Source: Azospirillum canadense (GTDB lineage Bacteria > Pseudomonadota > Alphaproteobacteria > Azospirillales > Azospirillaceae). From it: DNA of 64,000 nucleotides. Made by a program: the position numbers and the translations under genes. Shown one piece after another: positions 51,480-62,851 of the stretch (position 1 is its first letter; the number at the start of each line of letters is the position of its first letter). The notes below the pieces were generated by a model. It made no database searches. It was not told the origin of the DNA and saw nothing but the letters and a program-made list of their open reading frames with translations. The stretch covers positions 465,001-529,000 of the forward strand of contig NZ_JAOQNG010000004.1 in the NCBI RefSeq assembly GCF_025961225.1, written 5' to 3'.

Positions 51480-52437
51480 GGCCGCCGAAGCCCTTGCGCA
51501 TGGCCGACAGCATCTTCTCCGCGAAGGTGTGGTCCTGCCGGGAGCGGAAGCGCGCGTAGAGCGCGGCGGACAGCACCTCCGCCGGGACCGCCTCCTCAAT
51601 GGCGGCCATCAGCGTCCAGCGGCCCTCGCCGGAATCCTCGACCACGCCGGGGAACTCCGACAGGGTCGGGCTGCGGGCCAGCGCCGTGGCGGTGAGGTCG
51701 AGCAGCCAGCTGCTGACCACGCTGCCGCGCCGCCACACCTCCGCGATGTCGGGGAGCGGCAGGTCGAAGCGCTGCTCCTCCGGCAGGGACGTCGAGTTGG
51801 CGTTCTTCAGGATGTCGAAGCCCTCGGCGTAGGCCTGCATCAGGCCATATTCGATGCCGTTGTGGATCATCTTCACGAAATGGCCCGCGCCGCAGGGACC
51901 GGCGTGAAGGTAGCCGTTCTCCACCCGCTGGTCGCGCCCCTCGCGGCCTGGCGTCGCCGTGGCGGCGTCGCGGCCGGGGGCGAGTGCCGCGAAGATGGGG
52001 TCGAGGCGTTTCACCTCCGCCGTGTCGCCGCCGATCATCAAGCAGTAGCCGCGCTCCAGCCCCCAGATGCCGCCCGACGTGCCGACGTCGAGGTAGTGCA
52101 GCCCCTTGTCCTTCAGGGCGGCGGCGCGGCGGATGTCGTCCTTCCAGAAGGTGTTGCCACCGTCGATGATGGTGTCGCCGGGCGACAGCATCTCGGCCAA
52201 TTGCCACACCGTGTCCTCGGTGACCGCGCCGGCGGGCAGCATGACCCAGACCGCGCGCGGCGGCTCCAGCTTCGCCACAAGATCGCGCAGATCCGCGCTG
52301 CCGATGGCGCCGTCCGCCACGGCCGCCTTCACGGAGTCCTCGTTCCGGCTCTGGACCACGATGTGATGCCCGGCGCGGATGAGGCGGCGCGCAATGTTCG
52401 CCCCCATCCGTCCAAGCCCGACCACGCCAAGCTGCAT
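51457..52437 (-). CDS. gnd: 6-phosphogluconate dehydrogenase, short (NAD-type) form
   Basis: The 326-residue enzyme oxidatively decarboxylates 6-phosphogluconate to ribulose 5-phosphate. The N-terminal Rossmann motif is GVVGLGRMGANIARRLI, and the catalytic segment is GPCGAGHFVKMIHNGIEYGLMQAYAEG with the active-site Lys. At about 326 residues it belongs to the short class (as GntZ/YqeC) and not the 470-residue class of E. coli. The start follows GAAGGGAG, 36 bases after the tkt stop. With rpiA and tkt it covers the oxidative end and the branch point of the pentose phosphate pathway; zwf and pgl are not in the window. Confidence 0.93.
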   Translation of the reverse strand: MQLGVVGLGRMGANIARRLIRAGHHIVVQSRNEDSVKAAVADGAIGSADLRDLVAKLEPPRAVWVMLPAGAVTEDTVWQLAEMLSPGDTIIDGGNTFWKDDIRRAAALKDKGLHYLDVGTSGGIWGLERGYCLMIGGDTAEVKRLDPIFAALAPGRDAATATPGREGRDQRVENGYLHAGPCGAGHFVKMIHNGIEYGLMQAYAEGFDILKNANSTSLPEEQRFDLPLPDIAEVWRRGSVVSSWLLDLTATALARSPTLSEFPGVVEDSGEGRWTLMAAIEEAVPAEVLSAALYARFRSRQDHTFAEKMLSAMRKGFGGHVEPSQR

Positions 52438-52473
52438 CGCACGGCTCCCTTCTGTTGATTGCCGGGTTTGCGA

Positions 52474-54591
<2,118 letters not shown>

Positions 54592-54651
54592 GGCGTCGGC
54601 GGCTCCATCGTTCCAGACGAGTGTCCAGCCCAGGGACGTGGATCCCGCGGG

Positions 54652-55425
54652 TTAGAGTTCAAGCTGGTGCTTGCGGCGCCACATGCGCGGGTTCTCGCCG
54701 GCGATGCGTCGGAAAATGCGCGAGAAATGCGACTGGTCGGAAAAGCCGCAGTCGAGCGCGATCTGGCACAGCGGCTTGGTCGTTCCCTCCAGCATCTCCT
54801 TCGCCCGCGCGACGCGCCGGCGCATGATGTAGGCGTGCGGCGGATGGCCGAAGCTGTCCTTGAAGGCCTGGCAGAAATAGCCGCAGCTCAGCTTCGCCGC
54901 GGCGGCGAGGTCCTTGTTCTTGACCGGCGAGGCGAGGTGGGCGTCGATGTAGAGCGTGACGCGCCGGATCTGCCAGGCGGCGAGGCCGGTGCCGCCGGCC
55001 GTCGTGCTATCCGATGACACGCTGTCCGATGCGGAGTTTTCCTCCGGGGCGGCGGGCCGTTCCAGCGCGGTGGCCGGCGGGTCGGTCACGATGGTTTGCA
55101 GGCGCGCCAGCGCCAGGGCTAGGCATTCTTCCACCGACTTGCGGTCGCGTTCCAGCGAATGGCTGGCGACCTCCAGCAACCGCTCCGCGACCGCGGACAC
55201 GCGGTCCGCTCCGGACAGGTCCGCCACGGCCCGCGGCTGCCGCGGCATCAGGCGGATCTCGGTCCCGGCACCGTGGCGTGCGAGAATGGCGGAGGAAGCC
55301 GCCGCGTCGGCGGCCAAATCCATGCTGTGAAGCGACGATGACTCGCTGCGGATCATGTCCATCTCCAATTTCCCCTCGAAAAAGGCGTCCTCCGTGATTG
55401 CGCGCCGGAGATTCCGCCCTTCCAT
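54652..55425 (-). CDS. AraC-family transcriptional regulator
   Basis: The 257-residue protein ends in a double helix-turn-helix of AraC type (about residues 155-257: KNKDLAAAAKLSCGYFCQAFKDSFGHPPHAYIMRRR in pieces; ALDCGFSDQSHFSRIFRRIAG). The N-terminal 150 residues are variable and show no known ligand domain. The ATG at 55425 has a poor ribosome-binding site; an in-frame ATG at 55362 is a possible alternative. It lies directly upstream of tkt on the same strand (60 bases apart), but its targets are unknown. Confidence 0.85.
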   Translation of the reverse strand: MEGRNLRRAITEDAFFEGKLEMDMIRSESSSLHSMDLAADAAASSAILARHGAGTEIRLMPRQPRAVADLSGADRVSAVAERLLEVASHSLERDRKSVEECLALALARLQTIVTDPPATALERPAAPEENSASDSVSSDSTTAGGTGLAAWQIRRVTLYIDAHLASPVKNKDLAAAAKLSCGYFCQAFKDSFGHPPHAYIMRRRVARAKEMLEGTTKPLCQIALDCGFSDQSHFSRIFRRIAGENPRMWRRKHQLEL

Positions 55426-55593
55426 GCATTGAAAAATCCGCTTATTCCGCGGAAAAGAAACGAATGAACAAAAGATAGCTATTTTGGAGCAATGAACTGA
55501 ACTTGTGAGAAAAGCTTAGTCGATTTGCTCAAACCTCACATCCATACTTAGGTTTAGACGCCTTGGACGGAGGTTCAGGGTGTGATGGGTTAA
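55426..55593. other. AT-rich promoter region of the AraC-type gene
   Basis: This 168-base part of a longer gene-free stretch (55426-55813) is clearly richer in A and T than its neighbours, as expected for the promoter of the minus-strand AraC-type gene. No frame in it is convincing. Confidence 0.45.
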
Positions 55594-55793
55594 TTCCCTC
55601 TCCCGCCCCGGGAGAAGGAGGGACCCGCTGAAGACGGGAGGGTGAGGGTACCGCCGAGAATCCGTCGCTGATCCTTGCGCGACCCTCACCCAGCTCTCAG
55701 CGGATGCCAGAGGCATCCGCCTGACGCCGTCAGCGCAAACTTCGTTTGCGCGAGAGGCCCTTCGGGCCACCCTCTCCCCAGAGGGGAGAGGGG
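55594..55793. repeat. Mosaic of palindromic repeat pieces
   Basis: About 200 bases made of several hairpin units: TCCCTCTCCCGCCCCGGGAGA, a GGGAGGGTGAGGG arm matched by CCCTCACCC about 65 bases later, GCGCAAACTTCGTTTGCGC (a perfect short hairpin), GGCCCTTCGGGCC and CCCTCTCCCC/GGGGAGAGGG. It is a variant of the dispersed family, in the gap after the alpha/beta hydrolase stop (55814). Confidence 0.75.
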
Positions 55794-55813
55794 AAGTATG
55801 CCGGCCTCGGCGC

Positions 55814-56635
55814 TCAGCCCTTGATGAAGGCCAGCAGGTCGGCGTTGTACTGGTCCTGGTGGGTGACCGGCAGGCCGTGCGGGGCGCCCGGATAGACCTT
55901 CAGCGTGGCGTTCGGCGCGATCTCGACGGCGTGGCGGGACGCGGCGCCGATGGGCACGATCTGGTCGTCGTCCCCGTGGATGAACAGCGTCGGGATGGTC
56001 ATCTTCTTCAGGTCCTCGGTGAAATCCGTCTCCGAGAACTGCTCGATGCAATCATAGGCGCCCTTGACCCCGGCCATCATCCCCTGGAGCCAGAAGAACT
56101 GGCGCGTTCCCTCCGACACCTTGGCGCCGTCCCGGTTGAAGCCGTAGAAGGGCAGGCTCAGGTCCATGAAGAACTGGGCCCGGTTGTCGTAGGTGCTTTT
56201 GCGCAGGCCGTCGAAAACCTCCTTCGGCAACCCGCCGGGGTTGGCGGCGGTCTTCAGCATGATGGGCGGCACGGCGCTGGTCAGGATCGCCTTGGTGACG
56301 CGGCCGGTGCCGTGCCGGCCGATGTAGCGGGCAACCTCGCCGCCGCCGGTCGAATGGCCGACCATCACGACGTTCCTCAGGTCGAGCTTTTCAAAAAGCT
56401 CGGCGAGGTCGTCGGCGTACTGGTCCATCGTATTGCCGGTCCAGGTCTGGTCCGACCGGCCATGGCCGCGGCGGTCGTGGGCGATCACCCGATAGCCCTG
56501 CTGGCCGAGGAACATCATTTGCCCGTCCCACGCGTCGGCGCTGAGCGGCCATCCGTGCGAGAAGACGATCGGCTGGCCACTGCCCCAGTCCTTGTAGAAG
56601 ATCTGCGCGCCGTCCTTGGTCGTAATCTTGCCCAT
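55814..56635 (-). CDS. Alpha/beta hydrolase (non-haem chloroperoxidase/esterase type)
   Basis: The 273-residue enzyme has the nucleophile elbow MVGHSTGGGE (Ser95), an acid in LFIHGDDDQIVPI and the catalytic His in YPGAPHGLPVTH. HGWPLSADAWDGQM near residue 28 supplies the oxyanion hole and is typical of the arylesterase/cofactor-free haloperoxidase group. The length is standard (about 275). It probably hydrolyses a small ester; halogenation in this family is a side activity with peroxide. The ATG at 56635 follows AAGAGGAGGG. Confidence 0.88.
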   Translation of the reverse strand: MGKITTKDGAQIFYKDWGSGQPIVFSHGWPLSADAWDGQMMFLGQQGYRVIAHDRRGHGRSDQTWTGNTMDQYADDLAELFEKLDLRNVVMVGHSTGGGEVARYIGRHGTGRVTKAILTSAVPPIMLKTAANPGGLPKEVFDGLRKSTYDNRAQFFMDLSLPFYGFNRDGAKVSEGTRQFFWLQGMMAGVKGAYDCIEQFSETDFTEDLKKMTIPTLFIHGDDDQIVPIGAASRHAVEIAPNATLKVYPGAPHGLPVTHQDQYNADLLAFIKG

Positions 56636-56790
56636 GTGTCCCTCCTCTTTGGAAGTACGGCCTTCCTCGACCGTTCAACCTCGTGCCGTCTGGCCCATGT
56701 CTTCTGGTGAATTCTGCGAGGCCACAGTGCAGGAGCGGGAGGGTTGGCGGAACTATACTCAGGTATCGTCATCCTGACGGTTCGTCAGGG

Positions 56791-58188
56791 TCACCGAAGC
56801 GGCTTCAGCTCGCCGAGCAGGGTCGGAATCAGCTCCGACACAGTGGGGTGGATGTGCACGGCGCGCTCGAGCGTGGGGTAGGGCGCCTTGGCGTACATCA
56901 TGTCGACGACGGAGTGGATCGCCTCGTCGCCGCCGGGGCCGAGGATGGCGGCACCCAGGATCTCCTTGCTGTCGGCGTCTACCACGATCTTCATGAAGCC
57001 CTGCGCCTCGCCCTTCTCCACGGCGCGGCCGACGCGGGTCATCGGGCGCATGCCGACCAGCGCGCGGCGACCGGACTTGCGCACCGCGTCGTCGGTCATG
57101 CCGACGCGGCCGAGCGGCGGGTCGATGAACAGGCCGTAGGCGGGAATGCGGTCGCTCACCCGGCGCGGGCCATCGTCAAGGGTGTTGGCATCCAGCACAT
57201 TGGCCGCCACGATCTCGAAATCGTTGTAGGAGGTGTGGGTGAAAGCACCGCGGCCGTTGCAGTCGCCCATGGCCCAGACGCCGGGCGCGCTGGTGCGCAG
57301 CTGGTCGTCCACGGTGATATAGCCGCGCACGTCGGTCTTTACCCCTGCCTTGTCGAGGCCGAGGTCGTCCGTGTTCGGTTGCCGCCCGACCGCGAGCAGG
57401 ACGTGGGAGCCGACCACCTCCGGCTCCTCGCCCGACGCGCAGGTCACGCCGACGGCGACGCCGTCCCGGTGCGGGGCGAAGCGGATGCATTCGGCGTTCA
57501 GCCGGACCGACACGCCTTCCTTCTCCAGGATGTCCTTCACCGCGTCGGAGACGTCCTGGTCCTCCCGCCCGATCAGCCGCGGCCCCTTCTCGACGACGGT
57601 CACCGCGCTGCCGAAGCGGCGGTACATCTGCGCGTATTCCAGCCCGATGTAGCTGCCGCCAATCACCACGAGGTGGCGGGGAAGCGTGTCGAGGTCGAGG
57701 ATCGTGCTGTTGGTCAGGAAGGGGACGTCGCGCACGCCCGGCATGTCCGGCACGGTGGCCCGGCCGCCGACGTTGATGAAGATGCGCTCGGCGGTCAGCA
57801 CCTCGTCCCCGACGCGGAGCGTGTTCGGGGATTCAAAGCGCGCGTGCCCCTGGAAAACGGTGCAGCCGGTCATCCCGCGCAACCATGTCTCCACATTTTC
57901 GCGCGACCGGCCGGAGACAGCGTCCATGCGCGCCTTCACGCGGGCCATGTCGACCCGGACGGGGCCGTTCAGCACCACGCCGAACTCCTCCGCCCGGCGG
58001 GCCAGATGCGCCACGCGGGCGCTGGCGACCAGCGTCTTGGTCGGGATGCAGCCGGTGTTGACGCAGGTGCCGCCGAACAGGTTCCGCTCGACCAGCGCCA
58101 CGGTCATGCCGGCCTTCGTCAGGCGCTCGGCCAGGGACGGGCCGGCTTGGCCGGCCCCGATGATGATCGCGTCGAACCGCGTGCTCAT
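56791..58188 (-). CDS. FAD-dependent pyridine nucleotide-disulfide reductase
   Basis: The 465-residue flavoprotein is of the mercuric-reductase/dihydrolipoamide-dehydrogenase type. FAD motif IIIGAGQAGPSLAERL, redox-active cysteines Cys42 and Cys47 in GGTCVNTGCIPTKTL, NAD(P) motif VIGGSYIGLEYAQMYRRF, and the C-terminal HIHPTVSELIPTLLG with the catalytic His and Glu. It lacks the N-terminal metal-binding domain and the C-terminal cysteine pair of true mercuric reductases, so mercury reduction is unlikely. No lipoyl protein is near. The ATG at 58188 follows GGAGGGG. Two direct repeats lie upstream. Confidence 0.85.
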   Translation of the reverse strand: MSTRFDAIIIGAGQAGPSLAERLTKAGMTVALVERNLFGGTCVNTGCIPTKTLVASARVAHLARRAEEFGVVLNGPVRVDMARVKARMDAVSGRSRENVETWLRGMTGCTVFQGHARFESPNTLRVGDEVLTAERIFINVGGRATVPDMPGVRDVPFLTNSTILDLDTLPRHLVVIGGSYIGLEYAQMYRRFGSAVTVVEKGPRLIGREDQDVSDAVKDILEKEGVSVRLNAECIRFAPHRDGVAVGVTCASGEEPEVVGSHVLLAVGRQPNTDDLGLDKAGVKTDVRGYITVDDQLRTSAPGVWAMGDCNGRGAFTHTSYNDFEIVAANVLDANTLDDGPRRVSDRIPAYGLFIDPPLGRVGMTDDAVRKSGRRALVGMRPMTRVGRAVEKGEAQGFMKIVVDADSKEILGAAILGPGGDEAIHSVVDMMYAKAPYPTLERAVHIHPTVSELIPTLLGELKPLR

Positions 58189-58260
58189 GCCACCCCTCCA
58201 GGATAAGGCCGGGATCAGGCGGAAACCGTAGCGGTCGCCCGCAACGCCGCTCAATCATAC

Positions 58261-58283
58261 CTAGGTGTCGCGCCTAGGTGTCG
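58261..58283. promoter_or_regulatory. Direct repeat upstream of the disulfide reductase
   Basis: CTAGGTGTCG occurs at 58261-58270 and 58274-58283, a 13-base period, about 75-95 bases upstream of the flavoprotein start at 58188 and close to the chemoreceptor stop at 58299. It could be an activator site. It is short and only supported by repetition. Confidence 0.3.
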
Positions 58284-58298
58284 TGGCGGCCTCCGCCC

Positions 58299-59783
58299 TC
58301 ACGCCAACAGCGCCTGCGAGGTCTCCTTCACCTTCCGCGTGGAATCGCTGACGGCCTGGGTCGCCGAGGCGATGCGGTTCATGCTTCGGCTGACCGAACT
58401 GGCGCCCTCCGCTGCATTGGTCATGTTGGCGGCCATCTCGCGGGTCACCGCCCCCTGCTCCTCCACGGCCGACGCGATGGTGGCGGAGATCTCGTTGAGC
58501 TGGGCGATCACGCCTGCGATGGAGCCAATGGCGCCGACCGCCTCGCTTGTCGCGGCCTGGACGCCGGCGATCTGCTCCGCGATCTCGTCGGTGGCCTTCG
58601 CCGTCTGGTTGGCGAGGCTTTTCACCTCCGACGCCACGACGGCGAAGCCTTTTCCGGCCTCACCGGCGCGGGCGGCCTCGATGGTCGCGTTCAGCGCCAG
58701 CAGGTTGGTCTGGTTGGCGATCTGCTGGATCAGGTTCACCACATGGCCGATCCGGTTGGCCGCGTCCGCCAGCCCGGCCATGATGGCGTTGGTGCGGTCG
58801 GCCTGCTCGACCGCCTGTTCGGTGACCTGGGCCGCATCGGTCATCCGACGCCCGATCTCGCCGATCGACGCCGCCAATTCCTCGGCGCCGGACGCGGCGG
58901 CCTGGACGTTCGACGAGACGCGGTTCGATGCGAGAGCGGCGCTTTCCGCCTGTTCGTTGGCCGTCGCGATCGAGCGCGTGATGGCGCCGAGTTCCCCGTC
59001 GATCTCCGTCTGGACGGTGCTGCGGCGCAGCCGTTCCTGCACCTGCGCGGTGATGTCGGTGGCGAACTTGACCACCTTGACGGGGTTCCCGGCGGGATCG
59101 AGGATCGGGTTGTAGCTCGCCTGGATCCAGATCTCCCGGCCGTCCCGGCCGATGCGCCGGAATTCGGCGACCTGATAGCGGCCGTTGCGCAGGGATTCCC
59201 AGAAGCGGCGGTAGTCCACACCGTCCCGCTCCGCGGGATCGACGAACAGGCTGTGGTGCTTGCCCCTGATGTCCGCCAGCGTGTAGCCGACCGCCTTGAG
59301 GAAGTTGTCGTTGGCGTCGAGGATGGTGCCGTCCATGTCGAAATGGATGACCGCCTGCGAGCGGTTGATGGCGTCGATCTGGCCCTGGAAGTCGGAGAAG
59401 AGCCGTTTCCGTTCCGTGACGTCGGTGGCGAACTTGATCACCCGCACGGGCTTGCCGTTTCCGTCCAGGACAGGGTTGTAGCTTGCCTGGATCCAGATCT
59501 CCCGGCCGTCCCGGCCGATGCGCCGGAATTCCGCCGTCTGGTGCCGGCCCAGGCGGAGGGCATCCCAAAAGCCGCGGTAGCCGGAGCCATGCCGCTCCGC
59601 GGGATCGACGAACATGCTGTGGTGCTTGCCTTTAATGTCCAACAGCGTGTAGCCGACGGCTTTGAGGAAGTTTTCGTTCGCTGAGATGATCGTGCCGTCC
59701 AAGTCGAATTCGATGATGGAATGTGACTTGTCCAAAGCGCAGAGCTTTGCCTTCAAATCCGAACCACCGATCAACCCAAACAT
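58299..59783 (-). CDS. Soluble chemoreceptor with two PAS domains
   Basis: The 494-residue methyl-accepting chemotaxis protein lacks membrane helices. Two nearly identical PAS domains (about residues 12-125 and 134-247; each with GTI-ANENFLKAVGY-like and FRRIGRDGREIWIQASYNP segments) precede the signalling coiled coil (about 270-490) with the conserved hairpin tip IANQTNLLALNATIEAARAGE. PAS domains of this type (Aer/BdlA-like) bind FAD or haem and follow redox or oxygen changes. The ATG at 59783 follows GGAGGGTGAG; a longer frame from 60278 overlaps the divergent kinase and is rejected. Confidence 0.9.
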   Translation of the reverse strand: MFGLIGGSDLKAKLCALDKSHSIIEFDLDGTIISANENFLKAVGYTLLDIKGKHHSMFVDPAERHGSGYRGFWDALRLGRHQTAEFRRIGRDGREIWIQASYNPVLDGNGKPVRVIKFATDVTERKRLFSDFQGQIDAINRSQAVIHFDMDGTILDANDNFLKAVGYTLADIRGKHHSLFVDPAERDGVDYRRFWESLRNGRYQVAEFRRIGRDGREIWIQASYNPILDPAGNPVKVVKFATDITAQVQERLRRSTVQTEIDGELGAITRSIATANEQAESAALASNRVSSNVQAAASGAEELAASIGEIGRRMTDAAQVTEQAVEQADRTNAIMAGLADAANRIGHVVNLIQQIANQTNLLALNATIEAARAGEAGKGFAVVASEVKSLANQTAKATDEIAEQIAGVQAATSEAVGAIGSIAGVIAQLNEISATIASAVEEQGAVTREMAANMTNAAEGASSVSRSMNRIASATQAVSDSTRKVKETSQALLA

Positions 59784-60073
59784 CTCACCCTCCGAAATGC
59801 ATATGCTGCCCTGAGTTGCGCGAACGATTTTTTTGAACGTTGGCAGAGCACTCATTCGCTGTCCACACCGAAAATCTAAACAATTTTTCGAATATTTCAC
59901 GTTTCTCGGCGTCGGAAGTTGCCTGCCACCGTGCGGCGGGTGCAGCCGGACGAACTCCGGCTTGGCTGCCGATGTGCGGATCCGACAAAAACATTCACCT
60001 TGTTCAAGACGCCCCCTGGCGCGCATGGAAAATTCCAGCCTGCGCAGGAATAGAACCTTCGGACTTAGCGAAA

Positions 60074-62065
60074 ATGACCGGGTCCCCGCAAAAGGCATCT
60101 TCCGAGCCGCGGGCGGCCCTGCGGCTCGCGGGGCCGTGGGGCCGGAGCGGCTGGCGGGCGGCCATGGCGTTGCCCCTGGCAGCACTGGTTTTTCTGGTCG
60201 ATTCCGGCACGTCCCTGCCCAGCGCGGTGGCCGTCCTGTACGCCGGGATCGTCCTTCTGGTGGCGGAGGACTGCGCACCGCGCACGGTCCTGCTGACCGG
60301 CCTGGGGTGCGCGCTCCTCGCCGTCGGCAGCTTCCTCGCCATGCACTATGGCGAACCCTGGGGCGCCAGCCACCTGCGTTTGGCGGTCAGCCTCGCGGCC
60401 ATCGCGTTCACCACGCTGCTCGCCATGCGCAAGGGGTCCGCCGAGCGGATCCTGGGCCAGCAGGCTGAAATCCTCGACCTGACGCACGACACGGTCATCA
60501 TCTGCGACGCCGACGATATCATCCGCTATTGGAACGGCGGCGCGGAGAAGCTGTACGGCTGGACCCGGCGCGAAGCCATCGGAGCCCGCTGCCAGGAGTT
60601 GCTGGGCACACGCTTCCCCGTCCCGTTCGGGGAGGTCGAGCGGTCGCTGCGCACCATGGGAACCTGGTCCGGCGACCTGGTCCGCACGCGCCGCGACGGC
60701 CAGCCGGTGGAATTGCAGACCCGCCTGCTTTGGCGGCCCGCCACGGGAGGGCGGCGCGGCGACGTCATCGAGACCAGCGCGGACATGACCGAGCGGAAGC
60801 GGGCCGACGCCAGCATCCGTAGCGCCGAACACCGCTATCGCCTGATCTTCCAGAACGCCGGGGTGGCCATCTGGGAAAATGACTTCTCCCGCCTGTTCAC
60901 CGCCCTGGAAGGGCTGGAGGCGAGCGGCGTGACCGATGTCCGCGCCCATCTGCTGCAGGACCGGGACTTGGTGCGCAGGCTCGTCGGCATGGTCACTGTG
61001 ACGGACGTGAACGAGACCGCCGTCGCGCTGTTTCAGGCGGGGGAGCGGGGGCGGCTGCTCGGCGCGGTCGAGTCCGCCATCTCCACGCCGGAGGCGGAGG
61101 AGACCTTTTCGCGGCTGGTCGCGTCCATGTGGGACGGGGACGGCCGGTGCGAGGCGGAGACGTCCTTCCAGACCCTGGCTGGTGAGCGGATCGACGTCCT
61201 GCTGCGGCTGACCATTCCGGCGGAGGCGGCGCGCTGGGAACGGGTCCTGGTCACCATGCTGGACGTGACGGAGCGCAACCGCACGCAGCAGGCGCTGACC
61301 CGCACGCTGGCCGAGTTGGCCCATGCCTCACGCGTGTCGACGCTCGGCCAGATGGCCGCCTCGATCGCGCACGAGGTGAACCAGCCGCTGTCGGCCATCG
61401 TGACCTATGGGGAGGCGGGGCGGCGCTGGCTGCGGCGGGAGGCGCCGGGCGCGGAGGAGACGGCCGCCTGCCTTGGCCACATGCTCGACAACGGTCGCCG
61501 GGCGGCCGACGTGATCGAGCGCGTGCGCGCGCTCAGCCGCAAGAGCGTTCCGCGCAAGGAGCGCTTCGCCCTGTGCGAGGTGGTCGACGCCTCGCTGGTT
61601 CTGATCCAGCGCGAACTGGCGACCGGCGGCATCACGCTTCGCCAGACCATGGAGGCCGGCTTGCCCGAGGTTCTCGGCGATCGCGTCCAGATCCAGCAGG
61701 TGATCATGAACCTGCTTTTGAACAGCGTTCAGGCCTTGACCCAGGCCATGACCGATGCCGTCGACGGTCCGTCGCGGGTCCTGGTCATCGACGTCGCGCG
61801 GCCCGATCCTGACACGATCCGCGTCGCGGTCCGTGACCGTGGCGTCGGTATCGCCGAGAAGGACCTGGGCCTGCTGTTCGAGCCGTTCTTCACGACGAAG
61901 TCGAACGGCATGGGCATCGGGCTGTCGATCTGCCGGTCGATCGTGGAATCGCACGGCGGGCGCATCTGGGCGTCGAACAACCGTGGGGATGACGGCCGTG
62001 GGGATGACGGCGTCGTCGGTGCAACGTTCCAGTTCACGCTTCCGGTTGCCAAGGAGGGCGCCTGA
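60074..62065 (+). CDS. Membrane sensor histidine kinase, FixL-type
   Basis: From the ATG at 60074 the protein has 663 residues: four hydrophobic segments (about 30-125), a PAS domain (about 130-250, LDLTHDTVIICDADDIIRYWN), a second variable sensor region (about 255-410), then HisKA with phospho-acceptor His433 in ASIAHEVNQPLSAIV and HATPase with NLLLNSVQAL and FFTTKSNGMGIGLSICRSIV. This is the kinase class that pairs with FixJ-type regulators. The start is uncertain; a frame from 59840 would add 78 residues without domain features. The stop overlaps the regulator start by one base (TGATG). Confidence 0.87.
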   Translation: MTGSPQKASSEPRAALRLAGPWGRSGWRAAMALPLAALVFLVDSGTSLPSAVAVLYAGIVLLVAEDCAPRTVLLTGLGCALLAVGSFLAMHYGEPWGASHLRLAVSLAAIAFTTLLAMRKGSAERILGQQAEILDLTHDTVIICDADDIIRYWNGGAEKLYGWTRREAIGARCQELLGTRFPVPFGEVERSLRTMGTWSGDLVRTRRDGQPVELQTRLLWRPATGGRRGDVIETSADMTERKRADASIRSAEHRYRLIFQNAGVAIWENDFSRLFTALEGLEASGVTDVRAHLLQDRDLVRRLVGMVTVTDVNETAVALFQAGERGRLLGAVESAISTPEAEETFSRLVASMWDGDGRCEAETSFQTLAGERIDVLLRLTIPAEAARWERVLVTMLDVTERNRTQQALTRTLAELAHASRVSTLGQMAASIAHEVNQPLSAIVTYGEAGRRWLRREAPGAEETAACLGHMLDNGRRAADVIERVRALSRKSVPRKERFALCEVVDASLVLIQRELATGGITLRQTMEAGLPEVLGDRVQIQQVIMNLLLNSVQALTQAMTDAVDGPSRVLVIDVARPDPDTIRVAVRDRGVGIAEKDLGLLFEPFFTTKSNGMGIGLSICRSIVESHGGRIWASNNRGDDGRGDDGVVGATFQFTLPVAKEGA

Positions 62066-62763
62066 TGGCTTCGACGATCCCCTACGGGGCCTCCAAGGGT
62101 GGGGCCGGCAACACGGCGGACGACGACACGCCGACGGTGTTCGTCGTCGATGACGACCCGGAAGTCCGGGGGGCGCTGTCCAGCCTCTTCCGCTCCGTGG
62201 GCCTGCGGGCGGTGGTCTTCGCGTCGCCGGGGGAATTCCTGGCCCACGAGCGGTCCCAGGCGCCCTGCTGCCTGGTGCTGGACGTGCGGTTGCAGGGGAT
62301 CGACGGGATCGACTTCCAGACGCAGCTCGCCAGTTCCGACCGGCCGATCCCGGTGGTGCTGATGACTGGCCACGGCGACATTCCCATGACCGTGCGCGGC
62401 ATGAAGGCCGGCGCTGTCGACTTCCTCCCCAAGCCCTTCCGCGAGGAGGACATGCTGGCCGCCGTCGGGGAAGCGATCCGGACCGACCGCGGTCGCCGGC
62501 AGCAGGAGGACGAAAGTGACCGCCTGCGCGCGACCTATGAGACGTTGACCGCGCGCGAGCGCGAAGTAATGGGCCTTGTCGCCGCCGGTCTGATGAACAA
62601 GCAGGTTGCCGGCAAGCTGAACATCAGCGAAATCACGGTGAAGATCCACCGTGGCAACGTGATGAAGAAGATGGGCGCGCAGTCGCTGGCGGACCTTGTG
62701 CGGATGGCGGAGACCTTGCAAGTCCGCGCCGCGTGCGTCGGCCGCTACCAAACTTGTGTATAG
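62065..62763 (+). CDS. FixJ-type response regulator
   Basis: The 232-residue protein has a receiver domain (about 25-145; VFVVDDDPEVRGAL, phospho-acceptor Asp73 in LVLDVRLQG, Thr in LMTGHGDIPM, Lys in LPKPF) and a LuxR-type helix-turn-helix (about 162-222: LTAREREVMGLVAAGLMNKQVA, ISEITVKIHRGNVMKKM). It has a ~24-residue Gly/Asp-rich N-terminal tail. It starts inside the kinase stop codon, which makes it the cognate regulator. Targets are unknown. Confidence 0.92.
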   Translation: MASTIPYGASKGGAGNTADDDTPTVFVVDDDPEVRGALSSLFRSVGLRAVVFASPGEFLAHERSQAPCCLVLDVRLQGIDGIDFQTQLASSDRPIPVVLMTGHGDIPMTVRGMKAGAVDFLPKPFREEDMLAAVGEAIRTDRGRRQQEDESDRLRATYETLTAREREVMGLVAAGLMNKQVAGKLNISEITVKIHRGNVMKKMGAQSLADLVRMAETLQVRAACVGRYQTCV

Positions 62764-62851
62764 TGTCTCAGGCGCGGGTGGCGAGACTATAGCCTTGTAG
62801 CGACGACCGGCGGACGTGCCGCGAGGGACTGTCGCTTCCGGGGATCCCCCA

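Noticed and set aside
56791..58188. Mercuric reductase
   Set aside because: The N-terminal metal-binding domain and the C-terminal cysteine pair are missing and no mer genes are nearby, so only the broad disulfide reductase family is claimed.
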